Shown here piece by piece: positions 16,523 through 24,919 of a stretch of 39,399 nucleotides of DNA. The notes under the pieces are model-generated. The model worked only from the letters and a program-made list of their open reading frames with translations. It searched no databases and was not told the DNA's origin. The translations under genes were made by a program, and so were the position numbers. Origin of the DNA: a virus. The stretch spans positions 1 to 39,399 of the IMG/VR virus record IMGVR_UViG_3300044802_000021. One strand, given 5' to 3'. Numbering within the stretch: position 1 is the stretch's first letter; each line of letters opens with the position of its first letter.

Positions 16523-18691
16523 TTAGGTCGTGAGGACGTATTTCGCGACGACGAACGCCAGAGGGTATTTGAGCACTACGTCAGTTAACATAAAGGTAGT
16601 TAACTCTATCATACCCTGTTTTTTTAATCTATAAGGATCGACCACTAATTCAAATCCCGATCCCCACATCGCGATTATCATCGTCTCGAAAACGCCCCGG
16701 ATGAGCGTATGGCAGTTCGCGCCGCTCGTTCCTTGGACGTTGTTTTTCGCGACCTGATTCGAGGAGCGCGCCCGGAATCCGTCGACCGTGTTGTCGTCCG
16801 CCCAGATCGGGAGACCGATCACGTTCCCCAAACGCGCCGTGCGCTTGAGTGAGGACTTGATCCCCGGCGTGGTGAGCCATCCCCCATCGCCCAATTGATC
16901 CGCGTTCGCGTCTTCCAGTTTCTCGGACATGATGATGATGTCGTCCCACGAGAGGATGCCGCCATTGTGACCGCCCGCGACGCCTGCGATCGTCTCGTAG
17001 GATTGCACGCCGGAAGTCGGGACGATTCCCGTCGGCTGATTCGATCCGCCGCCCACGATCGCGACGGAATCGACCGCCAACGCCATATCGCGCCCGAGAT
17101 CCTCGCGCACGAGGGTGTCGACATCGATCACCGCTTGCGCGAGCAATTGGCGCGAATAGCTGGACGAGGACTGGTAAGTCTTCGGCGAACTGGGAATCGC
17201 TCCCAGTGTGACCGCGGAGTCGCCCACATCCTGTCCCGGATTCTCCCCGACCCACGAGCCCGTCGCCTTTCCCGTTTGCTTCGGGAAAGAGACGTTATCG
17301 CGGAGACCGGCGATCGTGCGAGCTCCCAATTCCCTGACGCGCATCCGATTGTAAAGGAATTGGATAAACTCACCCGGTTCCACGAAGACGAGCTCCGCGC
17401 CGCCCGTCGAGGTGCCGGCCGCGAGTGCGACTCCGGCGCCGCCGCCGGCGCGCTTGGAAACCGCATCGCCGTACTTCGTTTGGAGCTCCGGCGTCCAGGC
17501 GTGACGGAGACTCCACGGAACGAACAATCCGCCGTGACGTTCCGCTTTCCACGTTTTCTCGATCTGCTCCGAGATTTCCATCTCGAAAGTGTTCTCGCGC
17601 TTGCCGGCGCTTCCGCCGCTCGCGCGTTCGATGTTCGTGACCGCGGCCATGATCCCGCGCGCCAGGTTGTACTCTTTCTGCTCTTTGTCGGTGAGGTCGA
17701 GCCGTTCCGCGCCCGGTTGCGGGAGCGGAGCCGCGCCGCGCTTCTCGAGTTCCGTCAAAACTTCGCGCGAGAAAGCGTCGACAGTCTTTCCGTCGGCGAC
17801 CGCTTGCGCGACTTTTTCCTGATCGATCCCGTGTACTTTGCCAAGCCGAACGATCTCAGCCGCGGCCGAACGGGATTCTTGCAGAGTGATTACTGGGTCC
17901 ACGTTGCCCTCCTTAGAATTCGGCCTTTCAGCCGGTTGATTGACAGCACGTACCAAAACTGGAAAACGCCTCTCGCCTTCGGCCGCGCGCTCGTGACCGA
18001 CCGTCGGATCCGCCGGAACTCCCACGGAACTCGCCTCCATCGGCGCCCATTTCGTCGCGCGATAGGTGTCGCCCTCTTCCTTCGAGGACTTTTCGAGGAC
18101 ATACTCGCGGACCTGATATCCGACGGAAATAAAACGCCGGATCTTGTCCTGGATATCCGTCTTGACCTGTTGCGCCGGCGCGCTCCGCGAGAACCGCAAC
18201 ACGCCGCGCAGTTTTTTGTCGTCGCCGACTTTCACCTTTTCGACGATGCCGACGATCGATTTGTAGTCGTGAGAGTCGAGAAAACTGAGACCCTTTTTCG
18301 CGCGCGAGAGATCGATCGCCTCCGGGGAGTGATCGAGGATCTCCGTCCCAAACCAACGTTCGACCGGAAATTCGGACGAGATCGAAATGTTGAATCGGTC
18401 CTCATCGCGTTTCCCTTGCGACTCTTCGGACTGATTCCCGGTATCCTGGGAACTTTCCTCCGCTTCCGCGTCGTCGTCTTCCTCGTTCGCGTCCGCGGGA
18501 TCCGGTTCCTTGCCCGCGGCCCTGGCGACTTTCACGCGTTCGCGGCGCGCCGCGCGCGCGACGACTTCCTCGGGAGTGAGGACTTTCTTTTCGCGTTTCG
18601 GGATCGAGATCATCTCCAGGACCTCGAAATCCCTAAAAAGCATCGGGAGCGAATCGCCGATCGGTTCGCGCTTTCTTAGCTCGACTGTCAT
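16523..18691 (-). CDS. Prohead protease - major capsid protein fusion (HK97 type)
   Basis: A 722-residue fusion. The start chosen is ATG 18691, which overlaps the portal stop by ATGA and has GGGAGGACGAA ahead. Longer in-frame starts run into the portal gene. An acidic linker (about residues 60-100) precedes the protease domain, where H141 (LDSHDY), S189 (RFISVGY) and E219 (APMEASSVG) fit the S78 prohead protease pattern. A linker of about 100 residues follows, then the HK97-fold capsid: FIQFLYNRMRVRELGARTI, then SWVGENPGQ, AVIDVDTLVREDLGRDMALA and a C-terminal ELVVDPYRLKKQG strand. The protein builds the head shell and the protease matures it. The last ~60 bases are unusually AT-rich, but the reading stays sensible. 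Confidence 0.9.
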   Translation of the reverse strand: MTVELRKREPIGDSLPMLFRDFEVLEMISIPKREKKVLTPEEVVARAARRERVKVARAAGKEPDPADANEEDDDAEAEESSQDTGNQSEESQGKRDEDRFNISISSEFPVERWFGTEILDHSPEAIDLSRAKKGLSFLDSHDYKSIVGIVEKVKVGDDKKLRGVLRFSRSAPAQQVKTDIQDKIRRFISVGYQVREYVLEKSSKEEGDTYRATKWAPMEASSVGVPADPTVGHERAAEGERRFPVLVRAVNQPAERPNSKEGNVDPVITLQESRSAAAEIVRLGKVHGIDQEKVAQAVADGKTVDAFSREVLTELEKRGAAPLPQPGAERLDLTDKEQKEYNLARGIMAAVTNIERASGGSAGKRENTFEMEISEQIEKTWKAERHGGLFVPWSLRHAWTPELQTKYGDAVSKRAGGGAGVALAAGTSTGGAELVFVEPGEFIQFLYNRMRVRELGARTIAGLRDNVSFPKQTGKATGSWVGENPGQDVGDSAVTLGAIPSSPKTYQSSSSYSRQLLAQAVIDVDTLVREDLGRDMALAVDSVAIVGGGSNQPTGIVPTSGVQSYETIAGVAGGHNGGILSWDDIIIMSEKLEDANADQLGDGGWLTTPGIKSSLKRTARLGNVIGLPIWADDNTVDGFRARSSNQVAKNNVQGTSGANCHTLIRGVFETMIIAMWGSGFELVVDPYRLKKQGMIELTTFMLTDVVLKYPLAFVVAKYVLTT

Positions 18692-20253
18692 TTCGTCCTC
18701 CCCAATTCGATCAGGCCACGATGCCCCGCCGCGGCCGCAAACTTTTTCCCGTCGTCGCCCGTTCCATCGCCGCCCGGCTCGTCCTCTTCCGTGACGGTTT
18801 CCTTCGGACCTTTGTTCACAACCGGCGCCTTCGCTTCGATCGTCAATTCGAGACCGTACTTTTCGGCGAGGTCTTTTTCCTCTTTCAATTGCTCGAACAC
18901 CGCGGCCACGTCGCCGCCTTGCTCCGCGATCACGGCGTCGCGCGAGGTGAGCCCGGCGCCGATCCCGAGGATCGCCGATTGCACGTCCTTCAACGGATCG
19001 ACCCACATCCAACCGCGAGGCTCCCACTTGCCGGCCAGGAATCGCGCGGGATCCCGGGAGTCCAGGACGAGCGCGCCGGCCAGGAGCGCGAGCGAAATCC
19101 AGGACTCGAAAATCGGTTGGTGGAGCTCCTCTTTTAGCAGCGATTGGAGCATCTTCCACTGATCGCGCTCGATGAGCATCCCGGACCGCATCGAGGAGTA
19201 ATTCACGCCCTCAAGATCGGAGGCGAGCGCGTTATAGGAAACGCCCAGAGACGAAGCGACGAAACGCAACATCGCTTTTATAAACATCGGAAAAGCGTTC
19301 GCGGGGTGATCGGGATTCCATTGCTGGAAATCGAGGCCCGGCGGGAGTTGTTCGATCACGCCAGGTTGCGCGTCGATCTTGTAGTGCCCGGCCGCGGCCG
19401 CGTCCACGTTCGGATCGACGAACGCCGCGGCATCGGTCGATTTGAGAAAACCCATTTTCGCCGCGCCCGTGCGCGCCGCCACGAGCTCCGCCTCGACGTA
19501 TCCTCCGAGCATGCGTAACTCGATCATGCACGGATGAAACCACGTCACTCCGCGCGTCTGATTCACGCGATCGGGATCGTAGAGGTGGAGGATCTGATCG
19601 GCGGGGATCCTCGTCCGGAGGAGCGATCCGCCCAGATCGGACGGATGTTTCTCGTTTATGTGATAGGCGACTGGACGACCCCACTCGTCGACCTCGACGC
19701 CCATGCGGATCTCGTTCGAGCCAGGCGAGGGAGCTCGCGAGAACAAGTGATCGAGTTGATCGGCGTCGATCAACTGGACCGCAAACCGGTATTTGTTCTG
19801 GAATCCGCGGACCTGGCGAACGATCACCTCGCCGTCGACCGCGATGTTTTTGAGGATCAGGCTCGTGAGTGCGCGCCAGGAGAGTTTTCCGTCGACCGTG
19901 CAATTCCCTTTTTTCCCCCAGTCCGCCCACGCCGCCTCGATTTTTGAGTTGAACGCCTGATTCAACTGTCCGTCGCTGTTCCGGACTTGCGCCTGATAAC
20001 CGATCCCGCGCTCCCCGAGGACGTTCCCGATCAGGATCTTGAGGAAGGATTTTGCGACGGGATTGTTTCGGGACAGTTCTCGCGCGCGTGCGCGCAAGAT
20101 CCGCATGTTTCCTTTTATTTCCTGATCGGCGGAGAGGATCGAGGCGAACCAATCGAGCGTCAAACGTCCGCCTTGCGCGCCACTGAAAACGGTGAGCGCC
20201 CGCTTCCCGGAGAGAAAATTCGCGACGCGCCGGATCCAGGAGGGAGCCCTCAT
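18688..20253 (-). CDS. Portal protein, lambda GpB family
   Basis: A 521-residue protein. ATG 20253 overlaps the preceding stop by ATGA, which favours it over an upstream start nine codons earlier. Features of lambda-type portals: an N-terminal WIRRVANFLSGKR, then RARARELSRNNPVAKSFLKI, LQLIDADQL-like VQLIDADQLDHLF, GVEVDEWGRPVAYHI, a DRVNQTRGVTWF clip segment, and LGVSYNALASDLEGVNYSS near residue 350, the classic GpB motif. It forms the dodecameric DNA gate at the head vertex. Next to gpW-like and protease/capsid genes, it follows the lambda W-B-C/E order. Confidence 0.92.
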   Translation of the reverse strand: MRAPSWIRRVANFLSGKRALTVFSGAQGGRLTLDWFASILSADQEIKGNMRILRARARELSRNNPVAKSFLKILIGNVLGERGIGYQAQVRNSDGQLNQAFNSKIEAAWADWGKKGNCTVDGKLSWRALTSLILKNIAVDGEVIVRQVRGFQNKYRFAVQLIDADQLDHLFSRAPSPGSNEIRMGVEVDEWGRPVAYHINEKHPSDLGGSLLRTRIPADQILHLYDPDRVNQTRGVTWFHPCMIELRMLGGYVEAELVAARTGAAKMGFLKSTDAAAFVDPNVDAAAAGHYKIDAQPGVIEQLPPGLDFQQWNPDHPANAFPMFIKAMLRFVASSLGVSYNALASDLEGVNYSSMRSGMLIERDQWKMLQSLLKEELHQPIFESWISLALLAGALVLDSRDPARFLAGKWEPRGWMWVDPLKDVQSAILGIGAGLTSRDAVIAEQGGDVAAVFEQLKEEKDLAEKYGLELTIEAKAPVVNKGPKETVTEEDEPGGDGTGDDGKKFAAAAGHRGLIELGRTK

Positions 20254-20897
20254 CGGTCGAGCCCCGTCACGTCGACCCAAGTCGGCGGGAGTGCTTCGTT
20301 TTCTCGTTCTGGCGGGAATCCGACTTTAAACGGGATCCCGAGTTGCCCTGGATTGTTCTGGCGCCACACGGCCGCGCGGAGTTCGCCGCGGATCGTGCGG
20401 AGCTCCGCGATCGGGATCTTGGAGATCGATCTCCCCGCGATCTGATACGCCTGGAGGTCCGCCGAAAGCCGGCCGGAGATCGCCCCCTCGACGATCGCGA
20501 GAGTTCTTTCCTCCCACGTATTGAAAACGCCGGCCGCGGCCGACGCGACGTTCGGTTCGATCACGATCACCAGCTCGTCGCCCGTGAGATCGTAAGTTTC
20601 GCCCGTCGTCGAGTTCGAGACTCGTTCCGCGTATCGGAACGGACCGGGGACGAGGCTCGCCGTGTCCGCCGGATCGAAAACGATCTGGAAAACGCCCTCG
20701 TCGTCGACCGTCGCCGCTTTGTTGAATTTTTGCGTGAGCCCGTTGAGATAGATCGTGTACATCCAACCGTCCGCCGGTTGATAGTCGTCGAGGTTCCTGG
20801 AAAATTTGACAGTCGTCCCCGCGGGGAAATGCGTCGGGACCGTTGTCGGGATGATCGGAGGCACTAAGGCGAACGTACAGGGATCGCCGTGGATCAC
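20250..20897 (-). CDS. gpW-like head-tail connector with extra N-terminal domain
   Basis: A 215-residue protein in two parts. Residues 1-120 form a beta-rich, Ig-like domain (AGTTVKFSRNLDDYQPADGW, RYAERVSNSTTGETYDL). Residues ~125-190 are helical and resemble lambda gpW-type connectors: RTLAIVEGAISGRLSADLQA and RSISKIPIAELRTIRGELRA. It sits directly before the portal, where W lies in lambda. The annotated start is GTG 20897, with no clear ribosome site ahead, so the exact N-terminus is uncertain. The first domain is not typical of W and could have been added by fusion. The portal start overlaps its stop. Confidence 0.65.
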   Translation of the reverse strand: MIHGDPCTFALVPPIIPTTVPTHFPAGTTVKFSRNLDDYQPADGWMYTIYLNGLTQKFNKAATVDDEGVFQIVFDPADTASLVPGPFRYAERVSNSTTGETYDLTGDELVIVIEPNVASAAAGVFNTWEERTLAIVEGAISGRLSADLQAYQIAGRSISKIPIAELRTIRGELRAAVWRQNNPGQLGIPFKVGFPPERENEALPPTWVDVTGLDR

Positions 20898-20936
20898 AAA
20901 CTATAGAGTTTCTATATTGCTAAGTCCGACAAGAGG

Positions 20937-20966
20937 ACGCCTCCCGGGAAGTCGGCCGGGAGGCGT
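20937..20966. other. 11-bp perfect hairpin upstream of the connector operon
   Basis: Arms ACGCCTCCCGG and CCGGGAGGCGT with an eight-base loop, lying in the ~130-base gap between the secreted accessory gene and the gpW-like gene. No U-rich tail follows on the minus strand, so at most it is a weak or factor-dependent terminator. An AT-rich stretch (20900-20925), unusual for this genome, lies just downstream and could contain a promoter for the head operon. Confidence 0.55.
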
Positions 20967-21025
20967 GTGCGGTCGTCGGGGAGACCGGAGGGATGCTGCT
21001 CTATTATCTCATGCGACTCAAGGGT

Positions 21026-21724
21026 TCAAGGTTTCGCCTGCGCCGCCCGCGCCGCTTTTTCCGCCCTAAGACGCCGCGCCGCGTCCGCGACGGATTCATG
21101 AGCAACGTCGCTCGCCGTCGTATCCGTCAATCGTTGCGCTGGCATGGGAGAAACCAATGGAACGGGTTGAGCAGGGACCGGGGCCTGGATTTCGACCGGC
21201 CGCGTTGCCGCGATGATCGTCTCTTTGGTGACACGGACCGGGAGCAGAGTCCCGACTGGAATGACTGAGGCGTGACCATGTTTGAGGAGAAGCAGAGCGC
21301 CCGCCGGGGGAAAGAACAGACCCGCCGCGCCCGCCGCTACCAGCGACCCGCCGCCGTATCCGCCCTTGCCTTTTTCGGATCGTTCCCCGGAGATCGGGAT
21401 TTTCGTCCCGTCGGCCGCCGTGACGGTCTCGAACGTAATTTCCAATTTTCCGCCGCGTCCCATCTTCCGCGCGCCTTTCGCTTCGGTGACATGACCCATG
21501 ATGATCGCGCCGTGCGGGACCGCGACGGCGTTCTGAATTTTCAGATCCTCCAGCACGTCCATAGTCACCTGATCGCCAATCCGCGCTTGACCGCTGTCCA
21601 ATTGGATCGCCAGACGCCCCATGATCTGCGTCCCTTCGGGGACCGTGATTCTCTCTTGTCCCTTGACCGCGCCCGCGAAACCCAAAAGACCGATTACGCC
21701 AACGATGGATAGAATTCGTTGCAT
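21026..21724 (-). CDS. Secreted/periplasmic accessory protein (likely moron)
   Basis: A 232-residue protein starting at ATG 21724 with AGGAGG seven bases ahead. It has a signal peptide: MQRILSIVGVIGLLGFAGAV with likely cleavage after VKG. The mature part begins QERITVPEGTQIMGRLAIQL, followed by IGDQVTMDVLEDLKI and AVPHGAIIMGHVTEAKGARK, then GRGGKLEITFETVTAADGTK, a Gly-rich patch and a hydrophobic segment LVAAGAAGLFFPPAGALLLL. This order recalls secreted VPEGT-type proteins that I associate with Acidobacteriota genomes; function is unknown. It is not a virion-type protein and lies inside the head operon, so it is probably a lysogenic-conversion gene taken from a host. The proline-rich C-terminus may be a flexible tail. 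Confidence 0.65.
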   Translation of the reverse strand: MQRILSIVGVIGLLGFAGAVKGQERITVPEGTQIMGRLAIQLDSGQARIGDQVTMDVLEDLKIQNAVAVPHGAIIMGHVTEAKGARKMGRGGKLEITFETVTAADGTKIPISGERSEKGKGGYGGGSLVAAGAAGLFFPPAGALLLLKHGHASVIPVGTLLPVRVTKETIIAATRPVEIQAPVPAQPVPLVSPMPAQRLTDTTASDVAHESVADAARRLRAEKAARAAQAKP

Positions 21725-21782
21725 GGAAGCCTCCTGACTAAATTTTAGAGCGCCCACTCCAAACCGCAAGATTACTTCGGTA

Positions 21783-21995
21783 CTACTGTTCCCTAGAAGC
21801 AACACCGCGGACCTCCGAGATCGTCAACTTGGCGATCGTGACGTGCTTTCCGCGCATCTCAGGACGCCGCCGAACCTCTTCGATCGCAACACGCGCCGCG
21901 ACGCTCATTCCACTCGCCCGGACGACGACGAACTGAAATGCGCAATGCGCCGGTTTGATCTCCGGGAAATACGCCTCGACCGCGAAGGACTTCAT
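21783..21995 (-). CDS. Small hypothetical protein
   Basis: A 70-residue protein with an ideal GGAGGTGAAACA before ATG 21995 and an ATGA overlap with the upstream stop. It reads MKSFAVEAYFPEIKPAHCAF at the start, then VVVRASGMSVAARVAIEEVR and a short strand HVTIAKLTISEVRGV. A compact alpha/beta fold is likely. It belongs to the accessory operon between terminase and head genes. No function recognised. Confidence 0.6.
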   Translation of the reverse strand: MKSFAVEAYFPEIKPAHCAFQFVVVRASGMSVAARVAIEEVRRRPEMRGKHVTIAKLTISEVRGVASREQ

Positions 21996-22300
21996 TGTTT
22001 CACCTCCGCCGGCGCCTGGAGCTCCTCGGGGATCGCGAGACGATGCACCTTGCAAAACTTTCGCGCGTGTTCGTCGCAATAGTTTCGTTGCGCCCACGAA
22101 ACGCGGCCCGCCGCGCCCGTGACGTAACGCCAACCGCACGCCCACTTGATCCGGCTCGCACAGACTTTCGCTCGCGTGCTCCCGGAGCATCGCGACCTCC
22201 ACGCCGGGACCTGTCCAGGACCGCCGCCATGTTCCCGGTTGAGCGACTCCTCGGATTCCGCCGCGAGTCGCACGATCGTATGCTCGAATGAGGAGCTCAT
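21992..22300 (-). CDS. Small Cys/His protein of the accessory island
   Basis: A 102-residue protein starting at ATG 22300 (GAGGAAGGG ahead, ATGA overlap with the upstream stop). It opens MSSSFEHTIVRLAAESEESL. The C-terminal half holds several cysteines and histidines, with NYCDEHARKFCKVHRL resembling a zinc knuckle. Zinc binding is likely; the partner is unknown. It is translationally coupled to both neighbours. Confidence 0.55.
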   Translation of the reverse strand: MSSSFEHTIVRLAAESEESLNREHGGGPGQVPAWRSRCSGSTRAKVCASRIKWACGWRYVTGAAGRVSWAQRNYCDEHARKFCKVHRLAIPEELQAPAEVKQ

Positions 22301-22464
22301 CCCTTCCTCCTCGCCGCGCGCCGGCGTTTCCGCTGTTCGCGGAGTTGCGCGAGGTCGCGTTTCATCTCCGGGGAGATCCAGGCCCGCCAGATCTCCCGGA
22401 TGTAGTAAACGAGAACGCAAAACGCAAAGAGAAAAACGAGCATCCCGAAACTTTGATCGCTCAC
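22297..22464 (-). CDS. Small single-span membrane protein
   Basis: A 55-residue protein from GTG 22464, which lies just after the stop of the zinc-ribbon gene. A hydrophobic stretch GMLVFLFAFCVLVYYI (about residues 7-23) predicts one membrane span. It is followed by a strongly basic cytoplasmic tail rich in Arg and Lys (EQRKRRRAARRKG). This is typical of small phage inner-membrane proteins, for example superinfection-exclusion factors, but no specific family is recognised. Confidence 0.55.
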   Translation of the reverse strand: MSDQSFGMLVFLFAFCVLVYYIREIWRAWISPEMKRDLAQLREQRKRRRAARRKG

Positions 22465-22465
22465 G

Positions 22466-22702
22466 TCACGCCGCCGATTCCCGGAGTAGAACAAAACTCG
22501 CGTGCTCCGCTTTCACTTTCGCGCGACACTCGTCACAGATCCCGTGCGTGATGCCATTCTCGCCAACCGGGAAGAGATAGCCGCAATCGCCACATTCCGC
22601 GAGACCGAACTGGCCGGCTTTTCCGATCGTGACGTTTTTCGATTGGCAGAGTGGACAAGTGTGTCCGATGCTCTTTTTGCACCAACCGCAGATCCTTTCC
22701 AT
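22466..22702 (-). CDS. Zinc-ribbon protein with four CxxC knuckles
   Basis: A 78-residue protein. Four CxxC pairs are visible: CGWC at residue 5, CPLC at 16, CGDC at 37 and CDEC at 56, which would form two zinc ribbons. It is the first minus-strand gene of the accessory island, divergent from the plus-strand ribbon-helix-helix gene. Double zinc ribbons of this size usually bind nucleic acid or mediate protein contacts. A regulatory role together with the divergent repressor is possible but not shown. Confidence 0.65.
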   Translation of the reverse strand: MERICGWCKKSIGHTCPLCQSKNVTIGKAGQFGLAECGDCGYLFPVGENGITHGICDECRAKVKAEHASFVLLRESAA

Positions 22703-22799
22703 TTTGCCCTCCAGTCTTTCACTACTAAAGAGAGTATTTAGCTTTCTTTAGGTCGCGTCCATAGTACCTTAGTCCTAGCAGTTTAGACCGTCCCCCATT

Positions 22800-22813
22800 G
22801 ACCGGAGCCGGTC
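22800..22813. promoter_or_regulatory. Inverted repeat in divergent promoter region (operator candidate)
   Basis: GACCGG-AG-CCGGTC, a perfect 6-bp inverted repeat, lies 20 bases ahead of the ribbon-helix-helix start. The 131-base gap between 22702 and 22834 also holds AT-rich tracts unlike the rest of the genome. Ribbon-helix-helix repressors typically bind such short palindromes ahead of their own gene. Confidence 0.45.
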
Positions 22814-22833
22814 GAAAGAGGTATAAAGACCTT

Positions 22834-23004
22834 ATGGCGAACACAAAGAGAACACCCCAAAAACGGACCGCCGTTTTTGCGTTGATCGATAACTCCCAAA
22901 AGATCGCGATCGAGCGCCTCGGACGAAAAATGAAACGATCGATTGGTTTCCTCGTCCGGGAAGCGATCGAGCAGTATCTTGCGGCCGTCAAAAAATGCAC
23001 CTAA
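22834..23004 (+). CDS. Ribbon-helix-helix DNA-binding protein (plus strand)
   Basis: A 56-residue protein reading MANTKRTPQKRTAVFALIDN, then SQKIAIERLGRKMKRSIGFL and VREAIEQYLAAVKK. The strand plus two helices match the CopG/Arc ribbon-helix-helix fold. ATG 22834 is preferred. An upstream TTG at 22798 would add twelve residues but overlaps the likely operator. The ribosome site is weak. The gene is one of only two plus-strand genes and ends exactly where the terminase gene (minus) ends. A separately controlled moron, or an orphan antitoxin-like regulator, is the likely role. Confidence 0.7.
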   Translation: MANTKRTPQKRTAVFALIDNSQKIAIERLGRKMKRSIGFLVREAIEQYLAAVKKCT

Positions 23005-24918
23005 TCACCATCCCTGGACCCACGACGAGCCCCCGCCGGCCCGTCCGGATCCCCCAGAGGTGCCTCCCGTTCCGCCCGGGGATCCCCCGGCCGGCCCTTT
23101 CGTCGGCGGGAGCCGGAGCCCCGCGGCGAGCTCCCCGAGGCGCCGGAGCGTGCCCTGGCCCAGAACATAGAGCGCCGCGAGCGCATAGACCTCCAGATCG
23201 AGCGCCTCGTTCCTGGCCCGCGTCTTTATGTACTCGCGGACCGTCCCCTTTCCGCGGCGATACCTCCTCACCGCTTTCTCCGCCGTGAGTTGCGCGAGGT
23301 ACTCGTCCTCCAGGAAGTCGGGGAGGTGCATATATCCGGGACCTGGCGCCGGGATCTTGAGCCGCGCGAAAATGCGATCCTTCGCCGTGTCCGTTCCGAC
23401 GATCCAGAGTTTCACCCTATATTTATTGTTTGTCGTGAATTTCCCGAGGATCTCTTTTCCCGATTCCGAGGATCCCTTGAGCGCGAAGATCCGCCGCGCC
23501 TGGCGCACCTGGACGAATCGATAGACCTCGTCGGCGTGAACTCCGGAGTCGATCATGGTGCAAGCGATTTTTACTTTCTGGCCCGAGGGGTGATCCCACG
23601 TCGAGAGGAGAAACGAGTCGAGCTCGTTCCAGACTTGCTCCTGGCCGGGATCGCCGAATAGTTGCTGATACGCGACGAGCCAGGACTCCTCTTTGTTTCC
23701 CCATCCCTTGACGACGCACTCCAGGCGATCGCCCTGTACGTCGACCGCGGCCGTCAACACGCCGACGCCGTCGGGGACCTCGGAGTGATACTCCTCCAAA
23801 CGTCCCTTTAACGCGCTCGTCTCGATCGCGTCGCCTTGCTCCTCCCACGTTTCCCCGAGGCGGAGATTGATAAACGCCTTTAGCTTCTCGGGATTGTTTT
23901 CTTTGTTCGCTTCGTGCCATTCCTGAGCGAGCGCCGGCCAGTTCTCGCGCCAGGGAGAATAGAGCGCGTTTAGGTGAAACCCCACGATCGGCCGATCGGG
24001 GAATTCCGCGACCCACGCGCCGGTGTTTAACATTTGCTGTTTGTACCGCTCCGGGATCTTTTTCTGACAGCCGGCACAGAGAAACGCGACGCTCGCGGCG
24101 TCGACCTGGCCGTCCGCGTTCACGGAGTAGAAAAGTCGATAGACCTTCGTCGCGGGATCCCTCCACCAAAGGACCTGATCGAAACCGCAGAACGGGCAAG
24201 GCACATAAAAACGCCGCATATCGGAGCGGAGGAAATCGCGCTCGATCGGGGAGATCCCTTTGGGTTTCGCCGGCGTTGAGCCGCGGACGATCTTGTGATC
24301 GGCGAACGAGTCCGTCCGGCGTGTCCCGATCGAGACGGGATCTCCCTCACCATCTACGTCAATAGGGTATCCGTCTATTTCGTCAAAAAGTACGATCGGG
24401 ACAGGATCGCTCCGGAGGCCCGCGCCAGAGTTCGCTCCCGTGAGTTTTAGGAATCCCCCGGGGAATTCTTTGAGCGCGAGCGTGTTTCCCGCGCGGCGCG
24501 ACGTTGGCGCTTTGATCTTCGCGCGGAGCGCCGGACACGCCTCGATCATCGGCGTGATCCGTTTCTTCCCGTAGTCCTTCGCGTTATCGATCGTCGGTTG
24601 AACGAACATGATCGGTTTAGGATCGGCGTCTATGAAGTAACCGCACACGTTGTTTAGGACCGCGTCCGAGTATCCGATCTGCGTCGATTTCTGGACGACG
24701 ACCTCGTGCACGAGCGGATTCAAAATGCAATCCATCATCTCGATCTGGAATTTTTCCGGTTTAAACGGACCGGGACGCGAGGTCGTCCCTTTCGGGAGCA
24801 CACGGTTTCGGATCGCCCACTCCGAGACGGAGAGATCCGGCGGAGGTTCATAGAGTCGCCGCGAGCGATCGAGCATCGTCTGGAAATTGACGATCGCGGA
24901 TTCGTGAGTTGCGAGCAT
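23005..24918 (-). CDS. Terminase large subunit, lambda GpA family
   Basis: A 637-residue protein with the two-domain layout of GpA-type terminases. The N-terminal ATPase has the variant Walker A QKSTQIGYSD (K77) and Walker B VPIVLFDEID (D179/E180). The C-terminal nuclease has LTAAVDVQGDRLECVVKGWG near residue 385 and an acidic MIDSGVHADEVYRF segment near residue 450. The end is Pro/Gly-rich (a low-complexity tail GGSPGGTGGTSGGSGRAGGG), somewhat unusual. It packages DNA into proheads and cuts concatemers. ATG 24918 follows GGGAGG. The small subunit gene stops two bases earlier. Confidence 0.95.
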   Translation of the reverse strand: MLATHESAIVNFQTMLDRSRRLYEPPPDLSVSEWAIRNRVLPKGTTSRPGPFKPEKFQIEMMDCILNPLVHEVVVQKSTQIGYSDAVLNNVCGYFIDADPKPIMFVQPTIDNAKDYGKKRITPMIEACPALRAKIKAPTSRRAGNTLALKEFPGGFLKLTGANSGAGLRSDPVPIVLFDEIDGYPIDVDGEGDPVSIGTRRTDSFADHKIVRGSTPAKPKGISPIERDFLRSDMRRFYVPCPFCGFDQVLWWRDPATKVYRLFYSVNADGQVDAASVAFLCAGCQKKIPERYKQQMLNTGAWVAEFPDRPIVGFHLNALYSPWRENWPALAQEWHEANKENNPEKLKAFINLRLGETWEEQGDAIETSALKGRLEEYHSEVPDGVGVLTAAVDVQGDRLECVVKGWGNKEESWLVAYQQLFGDPGQEQVWNELDSFLLSTWDHPSGQKVKIACTMIDSGVHADEVYRFVQVRQARRIFALKGSSESGKEILGKFTTNNKYRVKLWIVGTDTAKDRIFARLKIPAPGPGYMHLPDFLEDEYLAQLTAEKAVRRYRRGKGTVREYIKTRARNEALDLEVYALAALYVLGQGTLRRLGELAAGLRLPPTKGPAGGSPGGTGGTSGGSGRAGGGSSWVQGW

Positions 24919-24919
24919 G

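Noticed and set aside
16895-18679. 594-codon plus-strand open frame
   Set aside because: Antisense to the protease/capsid fusion and compositionally a mirror of it.
18692-19159. 156-codon N-terminal extension of the protease/capsid frame
   Set aside because: Lies entirely within the portal gene in another frame, Arg-rich; the ATG at 18691 has a strong ribosome site and ATGA coupling.
22725-23000. 91-codon minus-strand frame opposite the ribbon-helix-helix gene
   Set aside because: Shadow of that gene; no ribosome site, and the plus-strand product has a clear fold.
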